From Phytobacter diazotrophicus (lineage in GTDB: Bacteria; Pseudomonadota; Gammaproteobacteria; Enterobacterales; Enterobacteriaceae): a stretch of DNA of 64,000 nucleotides. The first letter of the stretch is position 1. Each line of letters begins with the position of its first letter. Where the stretch lies: positions 29,213 to 93,212 of the forward strand of contig SMDE01000019.1 in the NCBI GenBank assembly GCA_004346725.1. The letters run 5' to 3'. The notes below the pieces were generated by a model. It was not told the origin of the DNA and searched no databases. It worked only from the letters and a program-made list of their open reading frames with translations. The position numbers and the translations under genes were made by a program. Positions 47,323-57,453 of the stretch are shown one piece after another.

Positions 47323-49037
47323 TTCCCTGTGGGTTGCAATATTACGGTGAGTTGTGTGAAAAGATGGATATCGGCATAGAGCGCGAAGAAGCGATGAAGG
47401 AGTTCACCAAACAGGGTGATGTCCCCCTCCCCGGCGAAACCTTTGCTGTCGAGGGTGACCTGAATGTCCACTCCGCGCAGCAGAAAGCCTTTTTCGAAAC
47501 GCTGAATGAGATGGTGTTGAACATCAACAATCGCCTCAAGACGACGGCGATTCATCTCGCTCTCCGTCCAGTCATAGAGCGCCAGCGTGCCGCGCAGGAT
47601 CTCCGCGTTATCCATCATCGACAGAAAGTTTGAGCCAAGATGACTGAGTACCCGCCAGTGGAAACGGTCACGCGAAGGGGGATAACAAGGCTGCGTCGGC
47701 GCGCAGAGATTACGGACCCGCAGATTGTTTTGCGCCGCATGGAGGGGGGTGTCCAGAAGCGTGCTTTGCAACGCCTTGCGCGGAAGCTGGCCGTTGGTGC
47801 CCGTCAGGCTCAGTGACAAGGTTTCATCTTCCAGAAGCCTGTCCGCGTCAAACCCATCGCCCCCCAAAATCAACCAGCTATCATGCAGCCCAGAGGGGCC
47901 ACGCTTCACCCGCGTGTGGTAATAGCGTTCGGGGGCATCGTGACGCAACATGCCGCCCCGATGGCGAAAACTGGAAAACGGGACATACGCCTGATTGCCG
48001 GTGTGGCGTGAGGAGACGATTCGATCAACAGAATAGATTTCAGTATGCCCATCCTGGATACGCATGGGGCGCAGGAGATATTCGTTTTCCAGCGGAGAGA
48101 GATGCAGCGGGTCAGCCTCTAGTGGGAACAGGTTGATAACCGGAACACAATGCAGGCGGATAGTGTCGGCATTGAACGGCAAATCGTGGGACCAACTTTC
48201 CACCAGCACAACATCCAGCTCAAAACCCTTTATTCCTTCCGGCCAGGCGATGTTTTCCAGCCCATGAAGCGCTACAAACATAAATTTTTCACGGAAAGTG
48301 AAATATTCAAGTAAGAGCTGATAGCCGCTAAATGCGGATTCTCCTTTAGGCCACAGTCTGTCATCATCGCCCAATCCCTGCGCAGAAAAATGGCCCTCCA
48401 GCACACGCCGCTCATGCCCCGGCAAACGCAGCCAGATCTGTTGCGTTCCCAGCGTTAGCGCCCGGTGTAAGGCACAGGCTATCGGGCTGTCGGCATTCAG
48501 ATACAACGGTAGTCGTGATAAATCAATTTGCGACCAGTCGCAGACCAGCGGGCTGCATTCGAAACGCAGGCGAATGACAGAACGTCCGTCCGGCTCGTAC
48601 TGCAGTGACACGTCAGGCAAAGCCAGCGGATAGAGCGTGACATCGCGCGTGGCGGTGTAGCGACAGCGGGTTTTTCGCTCACCAATCGGGCGTGACAACA
48701 CCTGAAACTGGCTGAGCGTTTCGCTCTGCTTCATCAGCCGAAAATCGGTTGCCAGCTCAATAATAGACAGTGAGGGAATGGTGCGCAGATAGTGCGGCCA
48801 GAGCAGACTGACCAGTCCTTCGGTGAGCTCCGGCAAATCGTCATCCAGTTTTTCACGCAGCCGCCCCATTAAGAATGCGAAACCCTCAAACAGACGCTCC
48901 ACATACGGATCGCGAGCACCAGGTTTGTCGAGGTTCAGCATTGCCGCGCGGTCGGGATATGCCTGCGCGAATTCTTTACCGGCTTCGCGCAGGTAGCGCA
49001 TTTCGGCTTCGTAGTAGCGTTGGGTTAAATCGTCCAT
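47277..49037 (-). CDS. tssF: T6SS baseplate protein TssF
   Basis: The 586-residue TssF begins DLTQRYYEAEMRYLREAGKEF and continues YPDRAAMLNLDKPGARDPYVE and RLFEGFAFLMGRLREKLDDD, all diagnostic. It builds the wedge ring of the baseplate with TssG, TssE and TssK. A 160-base gap upstream separates it from the AT-rich effector-immunity module that interrupts the operon, so it may need its own promoter or read-through from tssA. Confidence 0.95.
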   Translation of the reverse strand: MDDLTQRYYEAEMRYLREAGKEFAQAYPDRAAMLNLDKPGARDPYVERLFEGFAFLMGRLREKLDDDLPELTEGLVSLLWPHYLRTIPSLSIIELATDFRLMKQSETLSQFQVLSRPIGERKTRCRYTATRDVTLYPLALPDVSLQYEPDGRSVIRLRFECSPLVCDWSQIDLSRLPLYLNADSPIACALHRALTLGTQQIWLRLPGHERRVLEGHFSAQGLGDDDRLWPKGESAFSGYQLLLEYFTFREKFMFVALHGLENIAWPEGIKGFELDVVLVESWSHDLPFNADTIRLHCVPVINLFPLEADPLHLSPLENEYLLRPMRIQDGHTEIYSVDRIVSSRHTGNQAYVPFSSFRHRGGMLRHDAPERYYHTRVKRGPSGLHDSWLILGGDGFDADRLLEDETLSLSLTGTNGQLPRKALQSTLLDTPLHAAQNNLRVRNLCAPTQPCYPPSRDRFHWRVLSHLGSNFLSMMDNAEILRGTLALYDWTESEMNRRRLEAIVDVQHHLIQRFEKGFLLRGVDIQVTLDSKGFAGEGDITLFGELLHRFFALYADIHLFTQLTVILQPTGKCLQWTEHHSQRVPG

Positions 49038-49199
49038 GAAAATCCTGTGGTAAATAGGTAATGATTAAAGTGGAGTGAGTTGTTAAGAGCAGGCTTGGGG
49101 ATTATTGATAATATTGCAGGTAGTCCATTTTAAAATATATGCTTGAGTAATAATCTTGTACAATCAACCGGAGAGATCTAATAATAAAAAACTTAGATC

Positions 49200-49832
49200 T
49201 TAATGTTCTTCGAATCGCCCATCCTTTAAAATAAAAACACGCTTCTTATGGTAATCTTCGAATTTTACAAAAATATTATTATCTTTGATTCCGAAATGAT
49301 AAGTACTACCCGGCAATCCATGAAAAACTTCCGATTGCCACTCCTTAGTTTTACATGAAATCTGAATGTAATCTTTATAACATTCAGACCCACAATACCA
49401 CTCAGATATAAAGCATATATTTTTTGAGCGAAATTCATTATAAATGTAAAACTGCTGGGCCAAAAGAAAAATAAATAGAAAATTAAAAATCACAACGCAG
49501 TAGATTACTGAGGCAGACCTGGAAACACTCACAAAGAATGAATAATAAAAAAGTGATATACCTACAACACCAATAAGTAACACTTCAATATTACCCCATA
49601 ACAAATCACAGAAATTAAATAAGACTTGAATCACAATACCTAATAATATATAAACCCATCGATATCCATAATGTGGCTTAGATAAAAAAAATGGTATAAA
49701 AGGGAGGATTCCGGGCGCCATAACCAATGAAATATATGCCATATTATAACCATGAAACATGAATAATACATTGAATACTATGCTAACTACAATCCAAGAA
49801 ACCACACCAGATACAATTCGAAGGACCAACAT
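49200..49832 (-). CDS. Putative membrane immunity protein of the PAAR-linked effector
   Basis: I do not recognise the family. The 210-residue product has about five hydrophobic segments in its first 130 residues (VVSWIVVSIVFNVLFMFH, VYILLGIVIQVLFNF, IEVLLIGVVGISLFYYSFFV and others), then a soluble C-terminal part of about 85 residues. ATG 49832 has AAAGAG nine bases upstream; the open frame adds 23 residues. It is much more AT-rich than the tss genes and follows the muramidase-like effector gene by 97 bases, the usual place of an immunity gene. An inner membrane immunity protein with an exposed domain is the inferred role. Confidence 0.6.
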   Translation of the reverse strand: MLVLRIVSGVVSWIVVSIVFNVLFMFHGYNMAYISLVMAPGILPFIPFFLSKPHYGYRWVYILLGIVIQVLFNFCDLLWGNIEVLLIGVVGISLFYYSFFVSVSRSASVIYCVVIFNFLFIFLLAQQFYIYNEFRSKNICFISEWYCGSECYKDYIQISCKTKEWQSEVFHGLPGSTYHFGIKDNNIFVKFEDYHKKRVFILKDGRFEEH

Positions 49833-49929
49833 AATATTACTCTTTAATTGACATTCATTATCATTAAAAAGAAAAAACCTTAAAAAATAGCAAAATATCA
49901 TTAATCATATTATTGCTAATAGAATAAAA

Positions 49930-50811
49930 TTATGATGTTTTCTGCGTTACGTTAAAATCTTTAATTTTCACACCAATAGCATCGGATATTTTTTTCCTCT
50001 GAAAACAAGTCCTGCAGCCTTCCCCAGATTTTATCCTGGCTTCCGGGTTATTTTTCAGTGATATTGATATAAATTTCCTGCGATATTTGTCCCCTTGTTT
50101 AAAATATGTCACTAAAATGGCTTCCTGCTTTCTTTGAGGTAAATCAATTATATAACCACTCATAATATCTTTCGCTTTTTTGATCATCAAGGCAGCAAAG
50201 TGAACCGTTCCTTCATCTGTAACCAAATATCTTAATATATCTAACCTTGACATGTTTGGAAATGAATCCAGCTTGTCATCATACATATCATAGGCTGTGC
50301 GTAATGATATGTTACCCTTCCCATAATCACCTGCCACGGTGTTGCTAACCCTGTCCCATGTAGTTCTTTTTATATCATCCGGATCATTTTTTTTAATAGT
50401 CTGATATTGTTTCTCAAGATCATCACTACTTTTCTTATTATTCACGGTCTCTTCGAACTCGGTGTATTTCCCTTTTGGTATAACGTTATCCTGTAGGTAA
50501 TCTAACCTTTTTTTTGCATATGAATAATCAGGCATAAATCTCGTGTTATATTCATCAGCCAATGCACCAGCTACAGCAATGGGCGGAACTGAGAATTTAT
50601 TCGAGTACTTCATGATTAAATGAGAGATATTACTTAACCAAGTAAACACAGGCTCTTGAAAAGGATAGTTATCTACTGGCTCCTTGCAAAAACATCCAAC
50701 CAGCAAAAAAACTGGCTGTTTATCTATTTCTGCTACAGAATTGATTTTATATAAATATCCTTTCTGCATTAAATTATCATATGCACTATCAGGCTCTTTA
50801 TAATTACTCAC
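49930..50811 (-). CDS. Putative muramidase-like T6SS effector
   Basis: The 293-residue protein has the arrangement of lysozyme-like T6SS toxins: PPIAVAGALADEYNTR, with Glu87 in the place of a catalytic acid, then GDYGKGNISLRTAYDMYD, LVTDEGTVHFAALMIKKA and EAILVTYFKQGDKYRRKF. I base the call on this pattern, not on a confirmed match, so it is moderate. GTG 50811 has AGAAGG upstream; GTG 50820 is a possible alternative. It directly follows a PAAR gene with a C-terminal extension and precedes a membrane protein gene, so the trio looks like spike, toxin and immunity. No signal peptide is present, as expected for a T6SS-delivered toxin. Confidence 0.6.
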   Translation of the reverse strand: MSNYKEPDSAYDNLMQKGYLYKINSVAEIDKQPVFLLVGCFCKEPVDNYPFQEPVFTWLSNISHLIMKYSNKFSVPPIAVAGALADEYNTRFMPDYSYAKKRLDYLQDNVIPKGKYTEFEETVNNKKSSDDLEKQYQTIKKNDPDDIKRTTWDRVSNTVAGDYGKGNISLRTAYDMYDDKLDSFPNMSRLDILRYLVTDEGTVHFAALMIKKAKDIMSGYIIDLPQRKQEAILVTYFKQGDKYRRKFISISLKNNPEARIKSGEGCRTCFQRKKISDAIGVKIKDFNVTQKTS

Positions 50812-50826
50812 TGAAAACACCTTCTA

Positions 50827-51363
50827 TTAATGAAACAAACAATATATATCAACCATAAAATCTTCATCCTTATTTTCTGTGATAACAGTATTTACTCGCC
50901 CATTACCATCAGGAAAATAATTATACTCACCACTATTTGTTTTAACTTTCACTTTCAATCCTTGCACAGGTTTTTCGTTTTCATAATCCAGCACTATAAT
51001 TTTTCTCCCATAAACTTTACCCTGAGAAAAGTCCTCTTCGGTTAATGGTTTGGGCTGTTTTACTTCTATTATTCCGTCCTTCACATCCGTCTCATAAACA
51101 TCATTCATCATCGACGCGATAAATCGCGACTGACATGGGCAGGAGCTTTTACTGTCCAGAGTTCCTGCCATCAGCCGGCCGTGAATATCTGTCTGCGGAA
51201 CACCTCCTACGATAATAAACATTCCTGGATATCTGCCACAGGTCACTCTATCCATATCGCGTGCCTGAGGTATACCCATAATGGTATGGTCATCCGCGCC
51301 TTCAATGATCCTGCCGCCACAGGTGGTTATATCACCTCTGACCAGAAAATAGCCTCGTCCCAT
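50827..51363 (-). CDS. PAAR spike-tip protein with transthyretin-like tail
   Basis: Residues 1-90 are a PAAR domain (MGRGYFLVRGDITTCGG, then IMGIPQARDMDRVTCGRYPG), the sharp tip that sits on VgrG. The C-terminal part, from about residue 115, looks like a transthyretin/carboxypeptidase regulatory beta-sandwich (GRKIIVLDYENEKPVQGLKV, then YFPDGNGRVNTV). Such tails carry cargo. The start at ATG 51363 is the typical MGRGYF start; a TTG nine bases upstream opens the frame. The gene begins within ten bases of the tssA stop, while GC content falls sharply from here on. Confidence 0.88.
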   Translation of the reverse strand: MGRGYFLVRGDITTCGGRIIEGADDHTIMGIPQARDMDRVTCGRYPGMFIIVGGVPQTDIHGRLMAGTLDSKSSCPCQSRFIASMMNDVYETDVKDGIIEVKQPKPLTEEDFSQGKVYGRKIIVLDYENEKPVQGLKVKVKTNSGEYNYFPDGNGRVNTVITENKDEDFMVDIYCLFH

Positions 51364-51368
51364 CGTCT

Positions 51369-52985
51369 TCAATCCTTATGTTGCGAATCGCACAATACGG
51401 CAGCACGTGCGGGATCTATCGCCACCAGCGTGCCGAGCAGAGTTTCCATTTTTCGCGCCAGCAGCGCTTTATCCGCATAGCGATATGCCCTTAAACGCAG
51501 CAGCTTCAACTGCCGGGCTTTGATCTCGAAGATCAGCTCGGGTTCCCATTGGGCCAGCGTCAGCCCCTGCGAACTCCCGTCCAGTTCATCTAACAGCAAC
51601 AGCGCCATCTCTGTTTTGCCGTATTGCTCCGCGATCCGGGCCATGAGTAAACGCAATTGCAGATGCTGTCGCGCGGTAACAATCCCCGGACGTGACTGGA
51701 GCCAGCCCAGCGCGGCATCGACCCCTTCACTGTCGGCACGCTCCTGCGCTTCGGGTTCCAGCGCCAAAAGATCATCGTGGGAGGATTCGCCAGAGAGAAC
51801 CGCCCCGCCTGCCAGCCATGCCCCTTCATCCCGCGGTATAACCTGCTGTGCAATCCAGTTTCGCGTTACGTCATCCGCAAACGGGCTACCGTCACTCCAT
51901 GCAAGCTGCTCCAGCCCAGCCAACCGTTCCAGCAACAACGCCAGATCCTGACGGACAACAGATGTCCACCTGTCCCACGGCGGCCCTGCCTTGCCTAGCG
52001 CCTGGTGCAGATACCACTGAATATCCAGCCAGAAGTGACATACACCTTCGCCGAACATCCGGTCGGCTTGTTCCAGGAGTTCTGTCCAGTTCTGCTGTGT
52101 ATACAATCGCTTAAGTTGATTACGCGATTCCGTGCGCGGTGGAGACAGCCGCGTTTTGCCGTCGACATCGGGCGGAAGCTCATGAACGGTGTCCCAACGC
52201 AGGGTTTTCATCAGGCGATGTGCCGCCAGCCAGCCGCGGGGCTGTTCATTGAGGTAACGTGACAGCGTTTTGGCCTGTTCCAGCAAATCGCGTCCGGAAT
52301 GAATAACCTGCAACGACGGCGAGTCAATAAGGGAAGAAGCGACAGGCGGCGAGAGGGCCGCGCTATTTTGAGGTACAACGGCATTCATCCCGCCCGATTG
52401 CGCCAGACGTGACTCCAGCGCGTGAATAAGCGGCATCAGCGAAGGCGGCTGTTGGTCTTCTGTCCATGCCGCAAATGATACTGATAGCAAATTCAGCGCG
52501 GCGACGATCCGGGAAAAATCCGCCTTTGCCACTTCCGGAAATCGCGCCAGGCTATCAAGAATTTTGTCTCCGGCCAGCCACTCAAGCACCAGTTTTCGGC
52601 TCGGCGGGCGGGAGGGTAGTAGCGCGGTACCAAAGCGTTCAACCAGCCCGGCCAGCAACGCCAGCCCCTCCGCTAAGCCACGCTCGCCGTCGCGATGTAG
52701 CCGTGCCCAGATGTAATAGGTCACGATACGCAGATCTTTTGCCTGAGTCAGAATGAGGGATTCCGCCAGCGTACAAATCAATGCGGTGTCTGCGCCCGAC
52801 AGCTTGTTCATCTCATCGCGCATAAGCAGAAAATCGTCGTGATAGCCCGGGTCTTCGCCAACGGGTGCGTCTTCTTTTACCGGCAATAACCATTTCTGCC
52901 ATAACGCGGTCTGCTCGCGCGCGGCCTGCAGGACATCGCCATCGCTAAAACAGCTACGGGTTAACTGCTGTAGCAACTCACTCAT
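51369..52985 (-). CDS. tssA: T6SS assembly protein TssA
   Basis: TssA primes tail tube and sheath growth at the baseplate. This 538-residue form has the ImpA_N domain (VGEDPGYHDDFLLMRDEMNKL, ESLILTQAKDLRIVTYYIWA), a middle region with LLSVSFAAWTEDQQP and a VasJ-type C-terminal helical domain ending in DPARAAVLCDSQHKD. It overlaps the tssM stop by eight bases. It is the second gene after the broken tssM and remains open. Confidence 0.92.
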   Translation of the reverse strand: MSELLQQLTRSCFSDGDVLQAAREQTALWQKWLLPVKEDAPVGEDPGYHDDFLLMRDEMNKLSGADTALICTLAESLILTQAKDLRIVTYYIWARLHRDGERGLAEGLALLAGLVERFGTALLPSRPPSRKLVLEWLAGDKILDSLARFPEVAKADFSRIVAALNLLSVSFAAWTEDQQPPSLMPLIHALESRLAQSGGMNAVVPQNSAALSPPVASSLIDSPSLQVIHSGRDLLEQAKTLSRYLNEQPRGWLAAHRLMKTLRWDTVHELPPDVDGKTRLSPPRTESRNQLKRLYTQQNWTELLEQADRMFGEGVCHFWLDIQWYLHQALGKAGPPWDRWTSVVRQDLALLLERLAGLEQLAWSDGSPFADDVTRNWIAQQVIPRDEGAWLAGGAVLSGESSHDDLLALEPEAQERADSEGVDAALGWLQSRPGIVTARQHLQLRLLMARIAEQYGKTEMALLLLDELDGSSQGLTLAQWEPELIFEIKARQLKLLRLRAYRYADKALLARKMETLLGTLVAIDPARAAVLCDSQHKD

Positions 52986-55900
52986 CCTCGCGCTCTCCCT
53001 GTTCTTGCGACTCTGCCATGACGTTCCCGGTCAGGAAGATCTGCTGTGGCAGGCGAAAATTTCTCAGTGCCAGCAGTGCCATCGGCCCTTTTCCCTGCTC
53101 AACGCGCATCAGGTAATGCAACGGGAGGCCGTCCGGGGCGCGCCACAGCACCTTATAGCTGCTGCTGTCCAGTTGTGTCACTTCCGCCTGTTCCAGTAAG
53201 CGGATGAGGCTCCAGCTTCCCCGGTAATCTGCCAGAATACGCTCGCTGTTCTGCGTGCTGGTCCAGCTCAGCGACGCACCGGGGTGCCACTGCTCACCAG
53301 GCCAGGTAAAGCGCTGCCAGCGCTCCTTCTGGTTGAAATATTCCAGTGTTTGCCCGTCAACCGTCAGCTGCGTTTTCATCACATCGCGCGCGGGTTTGGC
53401 GCGCAGATCAAAATGTATTCCGGCATCTCCGCTGGCAAAGGCGGCATCCGTGACGTCGCCAAGCTGATTCAGGGAACGCAAAAACGCCGGATTTACTACC
53501 AAACCCTGTGTGTTCGTGGCATCGGTCACCCAGTCTCGTCCTTCGCGTCTCAGCACGCCACCAAGGTGCATGGCGAGATATTGATGGATGCGGCCACCGT
53601 CGCGCAGGTACTGCGCCAGCAAAGGCAACGAGGCATCGTTCTGCGTGGCACTAAAGGGGTAGCGCCCCGCGAAATCCTGTTCCCACTGGCTGACAATGGC
53701 ACGCTGCCACTGCCGATTGAGACTCTCCGCCGCGGGTGTCAGCACCTGTCGCCATGCCTGCTCAACCGGGCGAACAAACAGCGCCTGACCAAAGCCGCTC
53801 CATGCCTCTCCGAGGCTGGCGGCAACCAGACGACCATAGTCGCGGGTATCAGTAAGATCGACAGTTTTACCCTGAAACACCGTCTGCGCCAGTTGTTGCG
53901 TCATTTCCTGCGGATCCGGGGCGTTGATGACCTGTTGCAGCTTGAGCCGCACACGGCTAACGCGCGTCAGATAAGTCTGCAGACTGAGCGTCGCGTCTCC
54001 GCTACCGGCAGCGCGTTCCCCCGTCAGTCGCAGCAGCGGGGCAAAGGTTTTATCCAGCGGGCCGGGAGGCGTTTCGTCCTGACGGCCTTGTTCTTCGCCG
54101 TTAAAGAGTGCCTTTGCCGATGTCGTCAATGAATCCGACAATCCACGGTTCGGTCGCCCCGTTGCCGCCTGCCACGCCAGCGTATCCATCAGGGCAATGA
54201 GCGGCGACTGGTGAGCATCAGCCATGAGTGTCAGTTGATCGAGTACACCGGACAGCGTGCCTTCCTTTTTCCAGCGAAGGCTGTTAAGAAAAGAGAGCCA
54301 GCTTCCGGCAAAGTCGGTGAAGTAACGCTCTGTGAGTCGGGCGCGTAGCGTCTCCGGCGATACATCGGATGACGCGCCCTTATCGCGATCACTGAGCACC
54401 CAGTCAATTTCTTCGCGTCGGGCCGCCACAACTTGCTCTATCGCCTCTTTTACCTGCCCTTCCCACGCCTGGCGGGTGAACATCCCCGGTACGATCTGCT
54501 CAGTACTAAAAAGCGCATCGGCCTGGGTGTCGCTGGTCATATCCGTCAGAGTCATATCTGCATAGTTTCGGGAAACCTGTTTCAGCACATTCTGGTAGAG
54601 CGTGTTTTCCGCATTGCGTACGCCAATCTGGCGCAGCAGGATTTTTCGCACGGTGGCGGTCAGTTCAGGTTGCTACGCCACCTTCCATTGCGGATGTTCA
54701 GCCAGATTCGTGCCCCAGAAGGCAAGTAGCGAAGGGACGATACTCTGCGAGAGACCTTCCGCCACCCCTGGATAGCGCAGACCATCGGCCATCAGCGTGG
54801 CGCTGAAAAAGGCCGCATCCGCTTTTTCCGGACGGGACATCATCAGCAGCGCTTTAAGCTGTTTATATCGCTGCTCACTTGTTGCCGTCCGCTGAGGGCT
54901 ATCAGGAGGCAGGGCGACAAAGGCGTTTAGCTGCTGTTGCAGATGTGAGAGCGCCACATCGCGCACCAGACGGTTGGCAGCCTGCGCATAACCGGGAAAT
55001 GCCGCATCAAGCAATTGCGTGTTACGCTCCAGTCCGAAACGCTGATACCACGGCGCACCGTGACGAACGCGGTATTGCAGGCGCTCCAGTTCGCTCTGTA
55101 ATGTATGCAGTGCTATCAGTTGTTCTGAAAGTGGCAGGCGAGTGTTCAGTGCGTGCGCTGTCTGCGCGGCGGTATCCTGAATCAGCATGCGGTTGGTCAA
55201 AAAAGACGTCAGAAGCCCGGTTCCCCACACCATCACCATTATGCCCAGCATTGCCATCATTGCATGTGCCCACGGGAATCCCACCTTACGACCCCGGACC
55301 TTATCATCCGTAATCCCCGCCCATACCGGAGAGGGGAGCCAGGCATGAGGCGCGGTATCTGCTCCGGCCACATGCTTCGGACTGAACATCAGGCCACGCA
55401 ATGAGAGGGAATAAGCTCCACCCGACAACAGTGGTTTCAATGTGTTTTGCCAGTGAGCAACGCCCTCTTTTTGCAGGGAATGCGCCAGGCGCAACAGGAA
55501 ATCGTGGCGATTATCGCGCAGTAACTGCTGCATCCCCTGCTCTGTTAGTTGTGGGGTTTGCGCTTCCAGCATGGAAGCCAGATGTTCTGCCGTGCAATGT
55601 TCAGGCAGCAGGCATCCCACCGCCTGTGTGGTGCGTTCGGTCTGATAACCGCCATCGTCGCATACCTGCCATAAATAGAGCGGGGCCTGAAACCCGAGTC
55701 GTTTTCCGCTGTCGGTCAGCCCGCGCCAGGCCTTATCCATTTGCGCACTCTGCTGGCTCTGTTTCGCCGTCAGCGGCCAGACAACCCCATCCAGTGGGCG
55801 GTGGCGGCGCAGCTTTCGCAATGACGCCAACAGTTCGGCCTCCGGTTCGGCTAACGCTCTGCCGCCATGGATCAGTACGATACCGTCGCCTTCAAGCCAG

Positions 55901-56307
55901 TGCTGTTCTGTTAAACCCGGTGCGATGGATTCCACTTCGGCGGGCTCACCGATAATCAGGAGCAGACGGATTTTATAGCGCCAGAAGAAGCCGTAGCGGG
56001 TGCGTAAATAGGATCGGAGATTGGTAAGAGGGTTATGTAACTCCGGTTTATGTTGCACCGTTGTAGCCTCTGGCCTGTATTGCAGATGTATTTTTCTCTG
56101 TTTCCAACGCCACCAGAATGGTGAACACACCATCCCGAATAACAGGGCTGCAAATATTCCCCCCCAGATTGACCACGCCTGTTGGACGGATATTCCTTTT
56201 TTTACCAGCACATCCTGATTAATGAAAATTAATAAGGCACAGATCCCTGCCATCCCTATAACCAGAAGAAAATAGCCCCAGAAGCCATAACGCGCAGTAT
56301 GCATCAT
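52978..56307 (-). pseudogene. tssM: T6SS membrane protein TssM (IcmF) split by an in-frame TAG
   Basis: TssM spans the inner membrane and periplasm and binds TssJ and TssL. The frame starting at 56307 has two N-terminal helices, a cytoplasmic domain, and a third helix near residues 355-375 (VWGTGLLTSFLTN). It stops at TAG 54675-54673 after HPQWKVA, about 544 codons in. The same frame then runs on from QPELTATVRKILLRQIGV to 52978 with the IcmF-related and DUF1215-type C-terminal periplasmic parts. Without the TAG the product would be about 1109 residues, the usual length. A CAG-to-TAG change explains it. The N-terminal fragment lacks the periplasmic part that contacts TssJ; a GTG at 54651 could restart the rest, but without membrane anchors. 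A canonical P-loop is absent (IIGEPAEVES at that place). Confidence 0.88.
54673..54675 (-). other. Amber stop codon inside tssM
   Basis: Plus-strand CTA at 54673-54675 is TAG on the coding strand. The frame is open and plainly TssM on both sides, so this is a nonsense change and not a frameshift. CAG (Gln) is the simplest parent codon, since the following codon is CAA and Gln fits. Confidence 0.9.
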
Positions 56308-57452
56308 GTTCCCTCACGCTCAAAATAATGACCCTGTGTAATTAGACAAAGTCGCTTTGATTGAATTTGTTGTGATGCCTGACAAATAACCAATTGTTCT
56401 TTTCCGGTTTTTCTGGTGGCTTCAGATAATATTGCCAATGATAATGGAAAAGCCAACTCCCCTCCGGGGCCAAAGGAATAGTCAATTGAGTGCAGCGGTT
56501 GCCTCCTTGGTAGTTCCCACTCATACTGGGTGGCATACTGAATAATATTTTCTACTATTTCATTGTTAACATTAGAAACCCAGACATGTTGTAAATTTTT
56601 TTTATTTAACCTGTTATATTCAAACAGTGAATTTAAACTATATTCCAGCCCCTCTGGTTCTAATACCATGATTCGTCCCATGCCAGCAATAACTGGTATT
56701 GAATGTCGTTTTGCAAATGAATATGAAGATATTAACTGCGCAGACACTAATTCGCTGTATTTTTCAGTTATATTTCCCTGCCAGTTTTGCAAGCAAATAA
56801 CTAAAACCAAACCGTCGAAATTTTCATTATCATAGAGCGACTCAATACACTCAATAGAGCGGGATATTTCTGGGACTAGATCCCACTGCAAGAGAATAAA
56901 TTGCTTTGCTGTTTCGCATTCTTTACTTTCAGGCAGCAATATATAAATCGTATGCAAGTGGTTACGATAATTTGGATATTGACGCTCCAGATTCTGGTGG
57001 ATATCACTGGTTATTGCAGAGAGAGAGTTACGGGATGTAAAAGAGAGCGGTCTGGCCTTTCGTGGATATGCAGGGATATCCTCAAGCGGCCCCAGCAATG
57101 AATCGACCCCTTCTCCATCTGGCGTGTAAATAATATTGCCAACTATTGCCAATTGCTTTTGACTCCATTGCTGCCAGTGTTTTTTTACTTGTTCCTTTTC
57201 GATATTACAGGCCAGGCAGGAGGCAATAGATTGTTCATATCTATTTATCATGACACCCATAAGGCATAACCAGAGAAATAGCGCTGGCAATATGCCATAT
57301 ATCAACATGTCACCATATGTGGCAACATTAAGAGCAAAAAGCCCCAAAATGCCGTTCAGTGTTAACATGGAAAGTAATAATATAATCCAGCGCCGATAAT
57401 TTGGTTTGGGAATGGGGCTTTTTTCCGGTATAACGGGTATCATCCATCCCAT
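56304..57452 (-). CDS. T6SS-cluster membrane protein, 382 aa, function unknown
   Basis: I recognise this as a protein often found upstream of tssM in enterobacterial T6SS clusters but know no function. Two membrane helices lie near the N-terminus (YRRWIILLLSMLTLNGILGLF and ILPALFLWLCLMGVMI), with a large cytoplasmic or periplasmic rest that has LLPESKECETAKQFILLQW and SIDYSFGPGGELAFPLSLA segments. It starts one base after the PAAR gene stop, and its end overlaps the tssM start by four bases, so it is cotranslated with core machinery. The base composition is more AT-rich than tssM. A role with TssM or in effector loading is possible. Confidence 0.75.
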   Translation of the reverse strand: MGWMIPVIPEKSPIPKPNYRRWIILLLSMLTLNGILGLFALNVATYGDMLIYGILPALFLWLCLMGVMINRYEQSIASCLACNIEKEQVKKHWQQWSQKQLAIVGNIIYTPDGEGVDSLLGPLEDIPAYPRKARPLSFTSRNSLSAITSDIHQNLERQYPNYRNHLHTIYILLPESKECETAKQFILLQWDLVPEISRSIECIESLYDNENFDGLVLVICLQNWQGNITEKYSELVSAQLISSYSFAKRHSIPVIAGMGRIMVLEPEGLEYSLNSLFEYNRLNKKNLQHVWVSNVNNEIVENIIQYATQYEWELPRRQPLHSIDYSFGPGGELAFPLSLAILSEATRKTGKEQLVICQASQQIQSKRLCLITQGHYFEREGT

Positions 57453-57453
57453 A

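Noticed and set aside
52098..52105. TGTATACA inside tssA as a further HpxS operator
   Set aside because: A single copy inside an unrelated coding region agrees with chance for an 8-mer in 64 kb.
52978..54651. C-terminal half of tssM as a separate functional gene
   Set aside because: It is in the same frame as the first half, lacks membrane anchors, and its only start is a GTG without a good ribosome binding site; it is better read as part of a nonsense-split tssM.
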